This document shows, piece after piece, positions 1-8,526 of a DNA stretch of 64,000 bases. This DNA comes from Kineococcus endophyticus (GTDB lineage: Bacteria > Actinomycetota > Actinomycetes > Actinomycetales > Kineococcaceae), in assembly GCF_040796495.1 (NCBI RefSeq), contig NZ_JBFNQN010000001.1:186001-250000 (forward strand), in the 5' to 3' direction. How positions within the stretch are numbered: position 1 is the first letter of the stretch; every line of letters starts with the position of its first letter. The notes below the pieces were generated by a model, which was not told the DNA's origin, searched no databases, and saw only the letters and a program-made list of their open reading frames with translations. Both the position numbers and the translations under genes were made by a program.

Positions 1-371
1 GGAGCGCCGAACCCGCGTTCGCGTCCGGGGCGGGCGGGCTCGTCGGGACGGTGGCGGACTGGCACGCCTTCGCGCGTGAACTCCTGCACCCCGGTCGCGT
101 GCTGAGCGCGGAGTCGGTGCGGCTCGTGACCACCGACCAGCTGGGCCCGGGCCGCGACGTGGAGGCCGGGCTGTTCCTGGACGGCGCCGGGTGGGGCTGC
201 GGCGGGTCCGTCGACCCCGCCACCGGACGGTACGGCTGGGTCGGCGGGACGGGCACGAGCGCGCACGTCCTGCCGTCCGACGGTTCCGTGGCCGTCCTCA
301 TGACCCAGACGCTGGTCGACTCCCCGCGGCCGCCGGTGTTCCTGCAGGAGTTCTGGTCGGTCGCCTGGTAG
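1..371 (+). CDS. Serine hydrolase (beta-lactamase family), C-terminal fragment
   Basis: The reading frame is open from base 3 and its start lies left of the window. The visible 122 residues match the end of class C beta-lactamase/D-Ala-D-Ala carboxypeptidase-like serine hydrolases: a Gly-rich 'GAGGLVGTVADWHAFARELL' segment, as in family members just after the active-site region, then a 'GWVGGTGTS' stretch near the third catalytic motif and a closing 'VAVLMTQ' strand. The SxxK and YxN motifs would be upstream and cannot be checked. Substrate is unknown. The gene is convergent with the histidine phosphatase, whose stop is 3 bases away. Confidence 0.75.
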   Translation, partial: SAEPAFASGAGGLVGTVADWHAFARELLHPGRVLSAESVRLVTTDQLGPGRDVEAGLFLDGAGWGCGGSVDPATGRYGWVGGTGTSAHVLPSDGSVAVLMTQTLVDSPRPPVFLQEFWSVAW

Positions 372-374
372 GGC

Positions 375-974
375 TCAGGCCCGCTGCGGCGCGCGGGCCA
401 GCCGCCAGTCCTGCCCGGCGCCCTCGACGACGACGGACGTCGCGTTCGCCATGCGCGCCAGCTCGACACCGGCCAGGCCCTCCACCGTCGCGCGCAGCAG
501 CGTCCCGTGGGCCACGACGACGAGCGGGACGTCGCCGTGCTCGGCGCGCAGCCGGCGCAGGGCACCTGCCCCGCGCGCGACGAGGTCCTCCCACGGTTCC
601 TGGCCCGGCCGTTCGCCGTTCGGGTACCGGGCCGTCAGCTCGGCGAGGTTCCCGCCCTCGGCCTCGCCGAAGTGCCGCTCGACGAGGTCGTCGTGCGGCG
701 CCAGCAACTCCAGGCCGAGGCGGTCGGCGATGATCTGCGCCGTCTCGCGGGCGCGGGACAGCGGCGAGGACGTGACCGCGGCCCAGGGGGTGTCGCCCAG
801 CGGGTCGGCGAGCTGCTCGGCCAGGGCCCGCGCCTGTGCGCGACCGGTGTCGTTGAGCGGGATGTCCGTGCGGCCCTGGAGGCGCCCGTCGCGGTTCCAG
901 TCGGTCTCGCCGTGGCGCACGAGGGCGGTCCGGGCAGGGGTGGGGGAGGTCACGTGGTCGGGCACGTGCCCCAT
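375..974 (-). CDS. Histidine phosphatase family protein (phosphoglycerate mutase-like)
   Basis: About 199 residues. The catalytic '[10 protein letters not shown]' (RHG motif) lies near the N-terminus, followed by '[11 protein letters not shown]' and the second catalytic histidine in '[11 protein letters not shown]', the set expected of the branch 1 histidine phosphatase superfamily. Substrate cannot be told from sequence; actinobacterial members include broad-range acid phosphatases. ATG at 974 has AGGTGG five bases upstream; a GTG at 953 is an alternative. It is divergent from uppS with only about 24 bases between the starts, so the promoters must overlap the coding ends. Confidence 0.85.
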   Translation of the reverse strand: MGHVPDHVTSPTPARTALVRHGETDWNRDGRLQGRTDIPLNDTGRAQARALAEQLADPLGDTPWAAVTSSPLSRARETAQIIADRLGLELLAPHDDLVERHFGEAEGGNLAELTARYPNGERPGQEPWEDLVARGAGALRRLRAEHGDVPLVVVAHGTLLRATVEGLAGVELARMANATSVVVEGAGQDWRLARAPQRA

Positions 975-998
975 GGTCCCACCTGGCACCCTGGTGCC

Positions 999-1883
999 GT
1001 GCCCGTGACCGGACCCCGACGACGCCGTTCCGCCCCGACCCCCGCGCGCGCGGCGCGACCCGTCGTCGCCCCGCCGCCGCACCCGTCGGGCGCCCGGCCG
1101 CCGCAGCTGCCGGCCGAGCTCGTGCCCAAGCACGTCGCGATCGTCATGGACGGCAACGGCCGCTGGGCGAACCAGCGGGGCCTGTCGCGCATCGAGGGCC
1201 ACAAGATGGGGGAGGCGTCCCTGCTGGACGTCGTCGCTGGCGCGGTCGAGATCGGCGTCACCCACGTCTCGGCGTACGCGTTCTCGACGGAGAACTGGCG
1301 GCGCAGCCCCGAGGAGGTCAAGTTCCTCATGGGGTTCAACCGCGACGTCATCCGGCGGCGCCGGGACGTCATGGACTCCTGGGGCGTCCGCGTCCGCTGG
1401 GCCGGGCGGCGTCCCCGGCTGTGGCGCAGCGTCATCAGCGAGCTCGAGACGGCCGAGGAGATGACGCGGGAGAACACCGTCTGCACGTTGACGATGTGCG
1501 TGAACTACGGCGGCCGCGCCGAGATCGCCGACGCCGCACGGGCTCTGGCCCAGGACGTCGCGGCCGGGGTCGTGAACCCCGACCGGATCGACGAGCGCAC
1601 GTTCGCCCGCTACCTCGACGAACCCGACATGCCGGACGTCGACCTGTTCTGGCGTTCGTCGGGGGAGCAGCGGACGTCGGGGTTCCTGCCGTGGCAGTCG
1701 ACCTACGCCGAGATGGTGTTCTCCGACGTGCTGTGGCCCGACGTGGACCGCCGCGCCCTGTGGGCCGCGATCGAGACGTACGCGACCCGCAACCGCCGCT
1801 ACGGCGGGGCGGCGGACGCCCCGGACCCGACGGACGCCGCGGACCCCACGAACGAGACGGCGGCGGTCACCCCGCAGGAGTGA
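999..1883 (+). CDS. uppS: Isoprenyl (polyprenyl) diphosphate synthase, UppS family
   Basis: A cis-prenyltransferase that extends farnesyl- or geranyl-type diphosphates with isopentenyl diphosphate to make the polyprenyl carrier lipid for cell-wall synthesis. Signature motifs are present: '[13 protein letters not shown]' (catalytic Asp and phosphate binding), '[11 protein letters not shown]', and '[17 protein letters not shown]' near the C-terminus. Length is 294 residues if GTG 999 is used. The first ~40 residues are a basic, Pro-rich extension absent from shorter homologues, so the true start could be further in. The C-terminus has an Asp/Pro/Thr-rich tail after 'ATRNRRYGG'. In Mycobacterium the equivalent gene also lies near glyS and the zinc-uptake repressor, which supports orthology. 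Confidence 0.9.
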   Translation: MPVTGPRRRRSAPTPARAARPVVAPPPHPSGARPPQLPAELVPKHVAIVMDGNGRWANQRGLSRIEGHKMGEASLLDVVAGAVEIGVTHVSAYAFSTENWRRSPEEVKFLMGFNRDVIRRRRDVMDSWGVRVRWAGRRPRLWRSVISELETAEEMTRENTVCTLTMCVNYGGRAEIADAARALAQDVAAGVVNPDRIDERTFARYLDEPDMPDVDLFWRSSGEQRTSGFLPWQSTYAEMVFSDVLWPDVDRRALWAAIETYATRNRRYGGAADAPDPTDAADPTNETAAVTPQE

Positions 1884-1911
1884 CCGCCGCCGCAGAGTGC
1901 CTCGGTCGGTG

Positions 1912-4758
1912 TCAGCCGGTGTTGCGCATCCCCGCGGCGATCCCGTTGATCGTCAGCAGGAGGGCGCGGCGCAGGGCGGGGTCGACCTCGTCGCCGCTCG
2001 CGCGGGAACGGGCGAGCAGCGTCACCTGCAGGGCGTGCAGCGGGGCGAGGTAGGCGTCGCGCAGTTCCAGGGTGCGACGCAGGACCGGGGCGGACTCGAG
2101 GAGCTCGTCCTGGCCCGTCAGCCACAGGACCTGCTCCAGCGTCGTGGCGTGCTCGGCGCGGATCGTCTCGAAGGCCCCGCGCGCGTCGGCGCCGACGAGT
2201 TCCTCGACGTAGTGCGCGGCGATGCCGAGGTCGGTCTTGGCCAGCGTCATCTGGACGTTGGAGACGAAGCTGCGGAAGAACGCCCAGTCGGCGTACATCG
2301 CGCGCAGGTCGTCCTCGTGGCCGGCCTCGCGAGCCGCGCGCAGGCCGGACCCGACCCCGAACCACCCCGGCACGTTGATGCGGCTCTGCGTCCACCCGAA
2401 CACCCACGGGATCGCCCGCAGGTCCTCCAGGCCACCGGTGCCGCCGGGGCGGCGCGAGGGACGGGACCCGATGTTGAGGTTCCCGAGCTCCTCGACCGGC
2501 GTCGCGGACAGGAAGAACGGCACGAGACCGGGGTCGCGGACGAGCGCGCGGTAGGCCTGCTGGCCCGCGGCGGCCACGGCGGACATCGTCTCGTCCCACC
2601 CGTCGAGGACCTCGCGCGGCTGCAACGGCGTGCGGTGCAACGTGGACGCCTCGAGCGCGGCCGACAGGGCGACCTCGAGGTTGTGGCGGGCCAGGCGCGG
2701 CTGGACGTACTTGTCCGAGATGACCTCGCCCTGCTCGGTGACCTTGATGGGGCCGTCGAGCGTGCCGTAGGGCTGGGCCAGGATCGCCTCGCCGGTCGGA
2801 CCGCCCCCGCGGCCGACGGACCCGCCGCGGCCGTGGAACAGCCGCAGGGTCACGCCGTGGCGCAGGGCCACGTCGCGCAGCGCGCGCTGGGCGCGGTGGA
2901 TCTGCCAGCGGGAGGCGGCGATCCCGGCGTCCTTGGAGGAGTCGGAGTAGCCGAGCATGATCTCCTGCACGTCCCCGCGGGCGGCGACGACGCGGCGGTA
3001 GGAGGGGTCGGACAGCAGCCCCTCGAGGAGTTCCTCGGCGTTCTCGAGCTCGGTGACCGTCTCGAACAGCGGCGCGAACCCGATGCGCGCCACGTCGTTC
3101 GCACCCGGCGTCTCCGCGAGGTCGACGAGCCCGACCTCCCGGGCCAGGACGACGACGGCGAAGATGTCGTCGATCCCCTTGGTCATGGAGACGATGTACG
3201 TCTCGATGACGTCGTCGCCGTAGCGGTCCAGCGAGGTGCGGATCGTGGAGAACAGCTGCAGCACGCGGGCCGGGGTGTCGGTGAGGGTGCGGGCGGCGGA
3301 ACCGATGAGGGGGCGGTGCCCCGTGAGCTCCTTCGACAGCAGCTTCGTTCGCGCCGTGCGGTCCAGGTCGGCGTACGGCGTGATGAGCTCGCCGAGACGG
3401 TCGTAGATCGCGGCGAGGGCGGTGTGGTGCTTGCCGGCGTCCTCGCGGACGTCGAGGGTGGCCAGGCCGAACCCGACGGCGCGGGCCACCCGCAGGAGGC
3501 GGGCGACGGCCCCGTCGGCGACGAGGTCACCGTCGTTGGCGCGCAACGAGTCCTGCAGCATCTGGATCTCGGCGGTGTACTCCTCGATGCCGGCGTAGTC
3601 ACGGCCCGGGACGTGCTCGGCGCCGCTGTGCAGGCGGGCGCGGGTGCCCTCCAGCCGGGCCAGGACGTACGACAGCTTGAACCGGTACGGCTCCTCGCCG
3701 TTCAGGTGCTCGCGGGCGGCCCGCACCCGGGGCAGGGCCTGGGCGTCCGCCTCGAGGGAGGCCAGCAGCTCGTCGGAGAACCCGACGATCTGGGTCGAGG
3801 CCGCGAGTTCGGTCATGAGGTCGCGCGTGGCGGCGGCCAGGACGTCGAGCGCGGCGTCGTGCTGCATGCCGAGGACCTCGGCCGTCACCTCGGGGGTGAC
3901 GTTCGGGTTGCCGTCGCGGTCACCGCCGACCCAGTTGCCGAAGCGCAGCGGCTGGGCCCGCTCGGGCAGTTCCAGGCCGAGTTCGGCGAGCCCGACGGCC
4001 AGGTCCTCGAGCAGGTCCGGCAGCACGGTGGAGGTGAGGTTGCGCAGGTAGTGCAGCGCCGAGCGGGCCTCGTCGGCCGGGCGCGGGCGCAGGACCCGCA
4101 GCTCGTCCGTCTGCCACAGCTCGTCGACGAGCTCGGCGAGGCGGCGCTGGCCCCGGCGGGCCTCCAGCGGGCGCTGCGAGCCGTCCTCGGACGCCTCGAC
4201 GATCGTCGTGATGCGCAGCAGCAGGTCCAGCACGGACCGGCGGCTGGACTCGGTGGGGTGGGCCGTGAACACCGGGCGCAGCTGCAGCCGGCCGAGGATC
4301 TCCTGGGCCGTGCCCTGGTCCAGGTCCCCCGACCGCAGGGCCTCGCCCAGCCGCTCGAGGGTGCCGTCCAGGCCGCCGGCCGAGGCGCGGGAGAGCTCCA
4401 GGCCGCGGTGCAGCTGCTCGGAGGCGTTGGCGAGCTGGAAGTAGGCGGTGAAGGCGCGGGCGAGGTTGATCGCGGTGGCGTCGTCGACGCCGGACAGCAG
4501 CGCGGCGAGGTCGGCGACGTCGTCGGGACGGCGGGCCAGCTTCCGGACCTGCTCGACGAGGTCGAGCAGTTCGCGGCCCTCGTGCCGGGTGAGGGACTCC
4601 CCGAGGAGTTCACCGAGCTTGCGGACCGACGCCCGCAGCGCGGCGTGCCCCTCGTCGGAGGAGACCCCGTCGACCGTGAGCACGTCGCGTGACGTGCGGG
4701 TGGTCCCGGGCGGGGTCTGCAGGTCGGGCTGCAGTCCTTCGTCCGTCGGTGCGCTCAT
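1912..4758 (-). CDS. ppc: Phosphoenolpyruvate carboxylase
   Basis: Carboxylates phosphoenolpyruvate with bicarbonate to oxaloacetate, refilling the TCA cycle. At 948 residues it has the family's usual length. Catalytic landmarks are intact: 'FTAHPTESSRR' (active-site His), 'GNWVGGDRDGNPNV', 'MLGYSDSSKDAG', the glycine loop 'FHGRGGSVGRGGGPTG', 'WTQSRINVPGWFGVG', and the conserved C-terminal 'INGIAAGMRNTG', where the final residues reach the active site/effector region. The first ~25 residues are a non-conserved leader. It is convergent with uppS (28 bases apart) and appears monocistronic, with about 150 bases between its start and the HU gene. Confidence 0.97.
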   Translation of the reverse strand: MSAPTDEGLQPDLQTPPGTTRTSRDVLTVDGVSSDEGHAALRASVRKLGELLGESLTRHEGRELLDLVEQVRKLARRPDDVADLAALLSGVDDATAINLARAFTAYFQLANASEQLHRGLELSRASAGGLDGTLERLGEALRSGDLDQGTAQEILGRLQLRPVFTAHPTESSRRSVLDLLLRITTIVEASEDGSQRPLEARRGQRRLAELVDELWQTDELRVLRPRPADEARSALHYLRNLTSTVLPDLLEDLAVGLAELGLELPERAQPLRFGNWVGGDRDGNPNVTPEVTAEVLGMQHDAALDVLAAATRDLMTELAASTQIVGFSDELLASLEADAQALPRVRAAREHLNGEEPYRFKLSYVLARLEGTRARLHSGAEHVPGRDYAGIEEYTAEIQMLQDSLRANDGDLVADGAVARLLRVARAVGFGLATLDVREDAGKHHTALAAIYDRLGELITPYADLDRTARTKLLSKELTGHRPLIGSAARTLTDTPARVLQLFSTIRTSLDRYGDDVIETYIVSMTKGIDDIFAVVVLAREVGLVDLAETPGANDVARIGFAPLFETVTELENAEELLEGLLSDPSYRRVVAARGDVQEIMLGYSDSSKDAGIAASRWQIHRAQRALRDVALRHGVTLRLFHGRGGSVGRGGGPTGEAILAQPYGTLDGPIKVTEQGEVISDKYVQPRLARHNLEVALSAALEASTLHRTPLQPREVLDGWDETMSAVAAAGQQAYRALVRDPGLVPFFLSATPVEELGNLNIGSRPSRRPGGTGGLEDLRAIPWVFGWTQSRINVPGWFGVGSGLRAAREAGHEDDLRAMYADWAFFRSFVSNVQMTLAKTDLGIAAHYVEELVGADARGAFETIRAEHATTLEQVLWLTGQDELLESAPVLRRTLELRDAYLAPLHALQVTLLARSRASGDEVDPALRRALLLTINGIAAGMRNTG

Positions 4759-4908
4759 GCGACGCCTCGCCTCCCTGCCGAGTGCTCGGAGGTCGACGCT
4801 GACTCCTGTGCACGTGCTGACTGCTTCTCGCGGGGCAGTCTGGCCTGTCGCCCCCCGGAAGCGAAACCGAGGGGGTGCTCCGGCAGGGAGCCGAGGCGGC
4901 GCGGGGGC

Positions 4909-5187
4909 TCAGCTGCCGTTCGCGGCGGCCTTGAGCTTGGAGCCGGCGGTCAGCTTGGCGCCGTAGGAGGCGGCGATCTCCATGGTCTCGCCCGTGCGCG
5001 GGTTGCGGCCGGTGCGGGCGGCGCGCTCGACGCGCTCGACGGTGAGCAGGCCCGGCAGCTTGACGGGCTCGCCCTTGCCGACGGCCTCGACGAGGACGTC
5101 GCCGAGCGCGTTGATGACGGAGTCGGTGTCGGACTGCGTCAGGCCGGCGCGCTGGGCGACGGCGGTGACGAGCTCGGAGCGGTTCAC
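4909..5187 (-). CDS. HU-family DNA-binding protein
   Basis: Small basic nucleoid protein of 92 residues with the whole HU fold: N-terminal 'MNRSELVTAVAQRAGL', dimerisation helices, and the DNA-bending beta-arm 'ARTGRNPRTGETMEIAAS'. It lacks the long Lys/Ala-rich C-terminal tail of the mycobacterial/streptomycete HupB/HupS type, so it is the short HU form. It binds and bends DNA non-specifically. It lies alone between ppc (same strand) and the divergent COG0523 gene. Confidence 0.93.
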   Translation of the reverse strand: MNRSELVTAVAQRAGLTQSDTDSVINALGDVLVEAVGKGEPVKLPGLLTVERVERAARTGRNPRTGETMEIAASYGAKLTAGSKLKAAANGS

Positions 5188-5294
5188 GGGTACTCCCGGT
5201 GGGTGTCGACAACGGTGGTTGCAGGGCGACGTTACCGGGGGTCACCGCCCGTGCTCAGCACGTGGGAGGGCGTGGGGCGCGTCGGGGTGTCTGC

Positions 5295-5324
5295 TACCGT
5301 CGCTCTTCTTGAGAACGGATCTCA
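5295..5324 (+). promoter_or_regulatory. Promoter -10 and Zur-type palindrome
   Basis: A possible extended -10 (TACCGT at 5295-5300 preceded by TG) is followed at 5310-5324 by TGAGAACGGATCTCA, with TGAGA/TCTCA arms around a 5-base centre. The spacing and A/T-flanked layout resemble actinobacterial Zur boxes (TGAAAAT-centre-ATTTTCA type), although more GC-rich. It sits just upstream of the ribosome site of a COG0523 gene and one gene away from a Fur-family repressor, so zinc control by that repressor is the natural inference. Confidence 0.55.
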
Positions 5325-5337
5325 TCAAGGAGTGCCC

Positions 5338-6408
5338 GTGGGACTGCCCGTGACCCTGCTGACCTCGATGGACCCGGTGCTGCGCGACAGCGCGACCGCT
5401 GCCGCCCTGTGGGGCGGGCCCGGGACCGTGCTGCTGCGCTACGACCTCGCCCCGGACCGGCTGCACCGCCTGGCCGCCGAGTTCGACCGCGTGCTGGAGG
5501 ACGTGGAGGTGCCGCTCGAGCACGCCTGCCTCGGCTGCGCCCTGCGCGAGGACGTCCTGCCGACCGTCGCCGCGATCGCCCGCGCCGGGCGGGCCGAGCG
5601 CCTCGTGCTCGCCCTGCCCGTGACGGCCGAACCGCTCGCGGTGCTGCAGGCCCTCACCCTCGGCACGGACGGTGCGGACGACCTCGCCGACCTCGTCACG
5701 GTGGCCGGCGTGGTCTCCGTCGTCCACGGTCCCGGCCTGCTCGACGACCTGCTCGGCGACGAGCTCGTCACCGACGGCGACGGGCAGGAGACCGACCGCG
5801 CGGTGGGGGAGGTGCTGGCCCACCAGCTCGACGAGGCGGACCTCGTGCTCGTCGACGATGAGCTGCCCGCCCGGTCCTCGGTGCTGCTCGACCACGTCAC
5901 CGCGCCCGGCTGCGTCGTCGCCGATCTGCTCGCCGCCGACGCCCCCGACCTGCTGGCGCCCCGCCGCCTCGCCACAGCCGCTCCCGCGGAACCGTTGCGC
6001 CGCAGCGATCTGCGGGCTGCCCGACCCAGCGGCGCCGACGACCGTCTGGGCGTGTTCACCCTCGACCTGCGCACCCCCGCCGCCTTCCACCCCGGTCGGC
6101 TCCTGGAGGAGATCGAGGCCGTCGGCGCGGGCCGCCTGCGCGCCCGCGGGTTCTTCTGGGTGCCGTCGCGCCCCGACGTCGTCTGCGCGTGGGACGGTGC
6201 CGGCGGGCAGTTGAGCATCGGCACCATCGGGACCTGGGACGCGCGCCGCGGGGAGCGCCCCCGCACGCGCCTGGTCGTCACCGGTGTCGACGAGGGCGAC
6301 GCCGAACGCGTCAGCGCGGCCTTCGAGCGCATCCTCGCCACCCCCGCCGAGAGCGCTGCGTGGACGGCGCCGGAGGACGGCCTGGAGCCCTGGCTCGGGG
6401 ACCGCTGA
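5338..6408 (+). CDS. COG0523 (CobW/YjiA-like) metal-homeostasis protein lacking the GTPase P-loop
   Basis: 356 residues starting at GTG 5338, with AAGGAG five bases upstream. The layout follows COG0523 metallochaperones: N-terminal beta-strand 'LPVTLLTSMDP', a metal-site-like 'HACLGCALREDVLP' (the family's C-x-C-C/CxxC-LRED element), and a C-terminal CobW_C domain with 'FHPGRLLEEIEAVG', 'ARGFFWVPSRPDVV' and 'GGQLSIGTIGTW'. The canonical Walker A GxxGAGKTT after the first strand is absent (it reads 'DPVLRDSATAAAL'), so GTP hydrolysis is unlikely. Zinc-linked function is inferred from the Zur-type box and the neighbouring Fur-family gene. It is convergent with that gene across a strong hairpin. 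Confidence 0.75.
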   Translation: MGLPVTLLTSMDPVLRDSATAAALWGGPGTVLLRYDLAPDRLHRLAAEFDRVLEDVEVPLEHACLGCALREDVLPTVAAIARAGRAERLVLALPVTAEPLAVLQALTLGTDGADDLADLVTVAGVVSVVHGPGLLDDLLGDELVTDGDGQETDRAVGEVLAHQLDEADLVLVDDELPARSSVLLDHVTAPGCVVADLLAADAPDLLAPRRLATAAPAEPLRRSDLRAARPSGADDRLGVFTLDLRTPAAFHPGRLLEEIEAVGAGRLRARGFFWVPSRPDVVCAWDGAGGQLSIGTIGTWDARRGERPRTRLVVTGVDEGDAERVSAAFERILATPAESAAWTAPEDGLEPWLGDR

Positions 6409-6437
6409 CACCCCGGCGCACGACCCCGGGCCCGCGT

Positions 6438-6495
6438 GGAAAACACACTTTCCGCCCTCAGAACACGCTTTCCGAGGGCGGAAAGTGTGTTTTCC
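6438..6495. repeat. Perfect 22-bp inverted repeat (bidirectional terminator or REP-like element)
   Basis: Arms 6438-6459 and 6474-6495 are exact reverse complements over 22 bases, separated by a 14-base loop. The loop itself holds another near-copy of the arm core (AACACGCTTTCCG against AACACACTTTCCG), so the core occurs three times. It lies between two convergent genes, where a bidirectional terminator is expected. The length, perfection and A/T-rich ends in a very GC-rich genome also fit a dispersed REP-like palindrome. No classic U-tract follows. Confidence 0.7.
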
Positions 6496-6542
6496 GCCCC
6501 CAGGCGGGGCGCGTCGCAGCGGGAGGGTGAGGTCGAGCGGGC

Positions 6543-6944
6543 TCAGTCGCGGGCGCTGCAGGCGGCGCAGACGCCGAAGACCTCGACGACGTGCTGGACG
6601 GCCGTGAAGCCGTGCTCGGCGCCGATGCGGCGGGCCCAGGCCTCGACCTGCGGGCCCTCCACCTCGACGGTCGCGCCGCAGCGGCGGCAGACGAGGTGGT
6701 GGTGGTGGCCGGTGCTGCACCGGCGGTACACGGCCTCGCCGCCGTCGTCGGTGCGCAGGACGTCGACGTCCCCGTCCTCGGCGAGCACCTGCAGCGCGCG
6801 GTAGACGGTGGCCAGGCCGACGTTCTCCCCGCGCTCGCGCAGCCGGGCGTGCAGGTCCTGGGCCGACATGAACGCGTCCGCCTCGTCGAGGACCGCCGAC
6901 ACGGCCGACCGCTGCTTCGTGGACCGACGGGCGGGCGCCGACAC
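6543..6944 (-). CDS. zur: Fur-family transcriptional repressor, probably Zur
   Basis: About 133 residues. N-terminal winged helix ('[25 protein letters not shown]', recognition helix around '[15 protein letters not shown]') is followed by the metal-binding half with a His-run '[14 protein letters not shown]' and a C-terminal '[11 protein letters not shown]', giving the two CxxC pairs of the structural zinc site. The HHHH stretch and the adjacent COG0523 gene with a Zur-like box favour Zur over Fur; glyS next door matches the mycobacterial zur-glyS neighbourhood. GTG 6944 is preceded by GAGGA; GTG 6956 is possible, but its ribosome site would touch the start codon. Confidence 0.85.
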   Translation of the reverse strand: MSAPARRSTKQRSAVSAVLDEADAFMSAQDLHARLRERGENVGLATVYRALQVLAEDGDVDVLRTDDGGEAVYRRCSTGHHHHLVCRRCGATVEVEGPQVEAWARRIGAEHGFTAVQHVVEVFGVCAACSARD

Positions 6945-7135
6945 CGTTCCTCGCACTCCTCAGGTCGGGCCCGGTGCGGCCCGGGCGGGTCGGCTCAGCC
7001 TACGTCGGCTGGGCCGTCCGGGCCGAACGCCCGCGACCCGTCGGCACCGGTGCTCGCTCAGCGCGTAACCTCACAGAGGTCCGCGCCGCCAGTGCGCGGA
7101 CGCCGCCGACACCCAGCCGGACAGGAGACCCCAGC

Positions 7136-8518
7136 GTGGCCGCATCCCGCCTCGACGCCGTCATCAACCTCGCCAAGCGGCGGGGCTTCGTGTTCCCGTC
7201 GGGGGAGATCTACGGCGGTACCCGCTCGGCCTGGGACTACGGACCCCTCGGCGTGGAGCTGAAGGAGAACATCAAGCGCCAGTGGTGGCGCCGGATGGTC
7301 ACGACCCGCGAGGACGTCGTGGGCCTGGACTCCTCGGTCATCCTGCCGCGCCGCGTGTGGGAGGCCTCCGGTCACGTCGCCGTCTTCACCGACCCCCTCG
7401 TGGAGTCCCTGCAGACCCACAAGCGCTACCGCGCCGACCACCTCCTCGAGGCGTACGAGGCCAAGCACGGCCACCCGCCGGAGAACGGCCTGGCCGACGT
7501 GCCCGACCCCGACACCGGGGTGCGGGGGCAGTGGACCGAACCGCGCGACTTCTCCGGCCTCATGAAGACCTACCTCGGCGCCGTCGACAACGAGGAGGGC
7601 CTGCACTACCTGCGGCCCGAGACGGCCCAGGGCATCTTCGTGAACTTCGCCAACGTCATGGGCTCGGCGCGCAAGAAGCCGCCGTTCGGCATCGGCCAGA
7701 TCGGCAAGAGCTTCCGCAACGAGATCACGCCGGGGAACTTCATCTTCCGCACGCGCGAGTTCGAGCAGATGGAGATGGAGTTCTTCGTCGAACCCGGCAC
7801 GGACGAGGAGTGGCACCAGTACTGGCTCGACGAGCGCATGTCCTGGTACACGGGCCTGGGCATCGACGCCGGCAACCTGCGCTTCTACGAGCACGCGCAG
7901 GAGAAGCTGTCGCACTACTCCAAGCGCACCGTGGACATCGAGTACCGGTTCGGGTTCCAGGGTTCGGAGTGGGGGGAGCTGGAGGGCATCGCCAACCGCA
8001 CCGACTACGACCTCACGACGCACGGCAAGGAGTCCGGCGTCGACCTGTCGTACTTCGACCAGACCAAGGGCGAGCGCTGGGTGCCCTACGTCATCGAGCC
8101 CGCAGCGGGTCTGACCCGGTCGCTCATGGCGTTCCTCGTCGACGCGTACACCGAGGACGAGGCCCCGAACACCAAGGGCGGCGTGGACAAGCGCACGGTC
8201 CTGCGCCTGGACCACCGCCTCGCCCCCGTCAAGGCGGCCGTCTTCCCGCTCTCGCGCAACGAACAGCTCTCGCCCAAGGCCAAGGACCTCGCCGCGGAGC
8301 TGCGCACGTACTGGAACGTCGAGTTCGACGACGCCGGCGCCATCGGCCGCCGGTACCGCCGCCACGACGAGGTCGGTACGCCGTACTGCATCACCGTGGA
8401 CTTCGACACCCTCGAGGACCAGGCCGTGACGATCCGCGAACGCGACACCATGGCCCAGGAGCGCGTCGGGCTCGGCCAGGTGGCCGACTGGCTGGGGGCC
8501 CGTCTCCTCGGCGCCTGA
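7136..8518 (+). CDS. glyS: Glycyl-tRNA synthetase (eukaryote/archaea-type homodimer)
   Basis: 460 residues; attaches glycine to tRNA-Gly. It is the single-chain alpha2 class II form: '[28 protein letters not shown]' opening, motif 2 region '[27 protein letters not shown]', '[13 protein letters not shown]', motif 3 '[16 protein letters not shown]', then the C-terminal anticodon-binding domain ('[15 protein letters not shown]', '[17 protein letters not shown]'). GTG 7136 has AGGAGA seven bases upstream; residues encoded further upstream are not conserved. It is divergent from zur, with a candidate -10 TAACCT near 7065. Confidence 0.96.
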   Translation: MAASRLDAVINLAKRRGFVFPSGEIYGGTRSAWDYGPLGVELKENIKRQWWRRMVTTREDVVGLDSSVILPRRVWEASGHVAVFTDPLVESLQTHKRYRADHLLEAYEAKHGHPPENGLADVPDPDTGVRGQWTEPRDFSGLMKTYLGAVDNEEGLHYLRPETAQGIFVNFANVMGSARKKPPFGIGQIGKSFRNEITPGNFIFRTREFEQMEMEFFVEPGTDEEWHQYWLDERMSWYTGLGIDAGNLRFYEHAQEKLSHYSKRTVDIEYRFGFQGSEWGELEGIANRTDYDLTTHGKESGVDLSYFDQTKGERWVPYVIEPAAGLTRSLMAFLVDAYTEDEAPNTKGGVDKRTVLRLDHRLAPVKAAVFPLSRNEQLSPKAKDLAAELRTYWNVEFDDAGAIGRRYRRHDEVGTPYCITVDFDTLEDQAVTIRERDTMAQERVGLGQVADWLGARLLGA

Positions 8519-8526
8519 CGACCCCG

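Noticed and set aside
1897-4692. 931-codon open frame on the plus strand opposite ppc
   Set aside because: It is the antisense shadow of a textbook PEP carboxylase in very GC-rich DNA; the translation is Gly/Arg/Val-rich with no fold signal.
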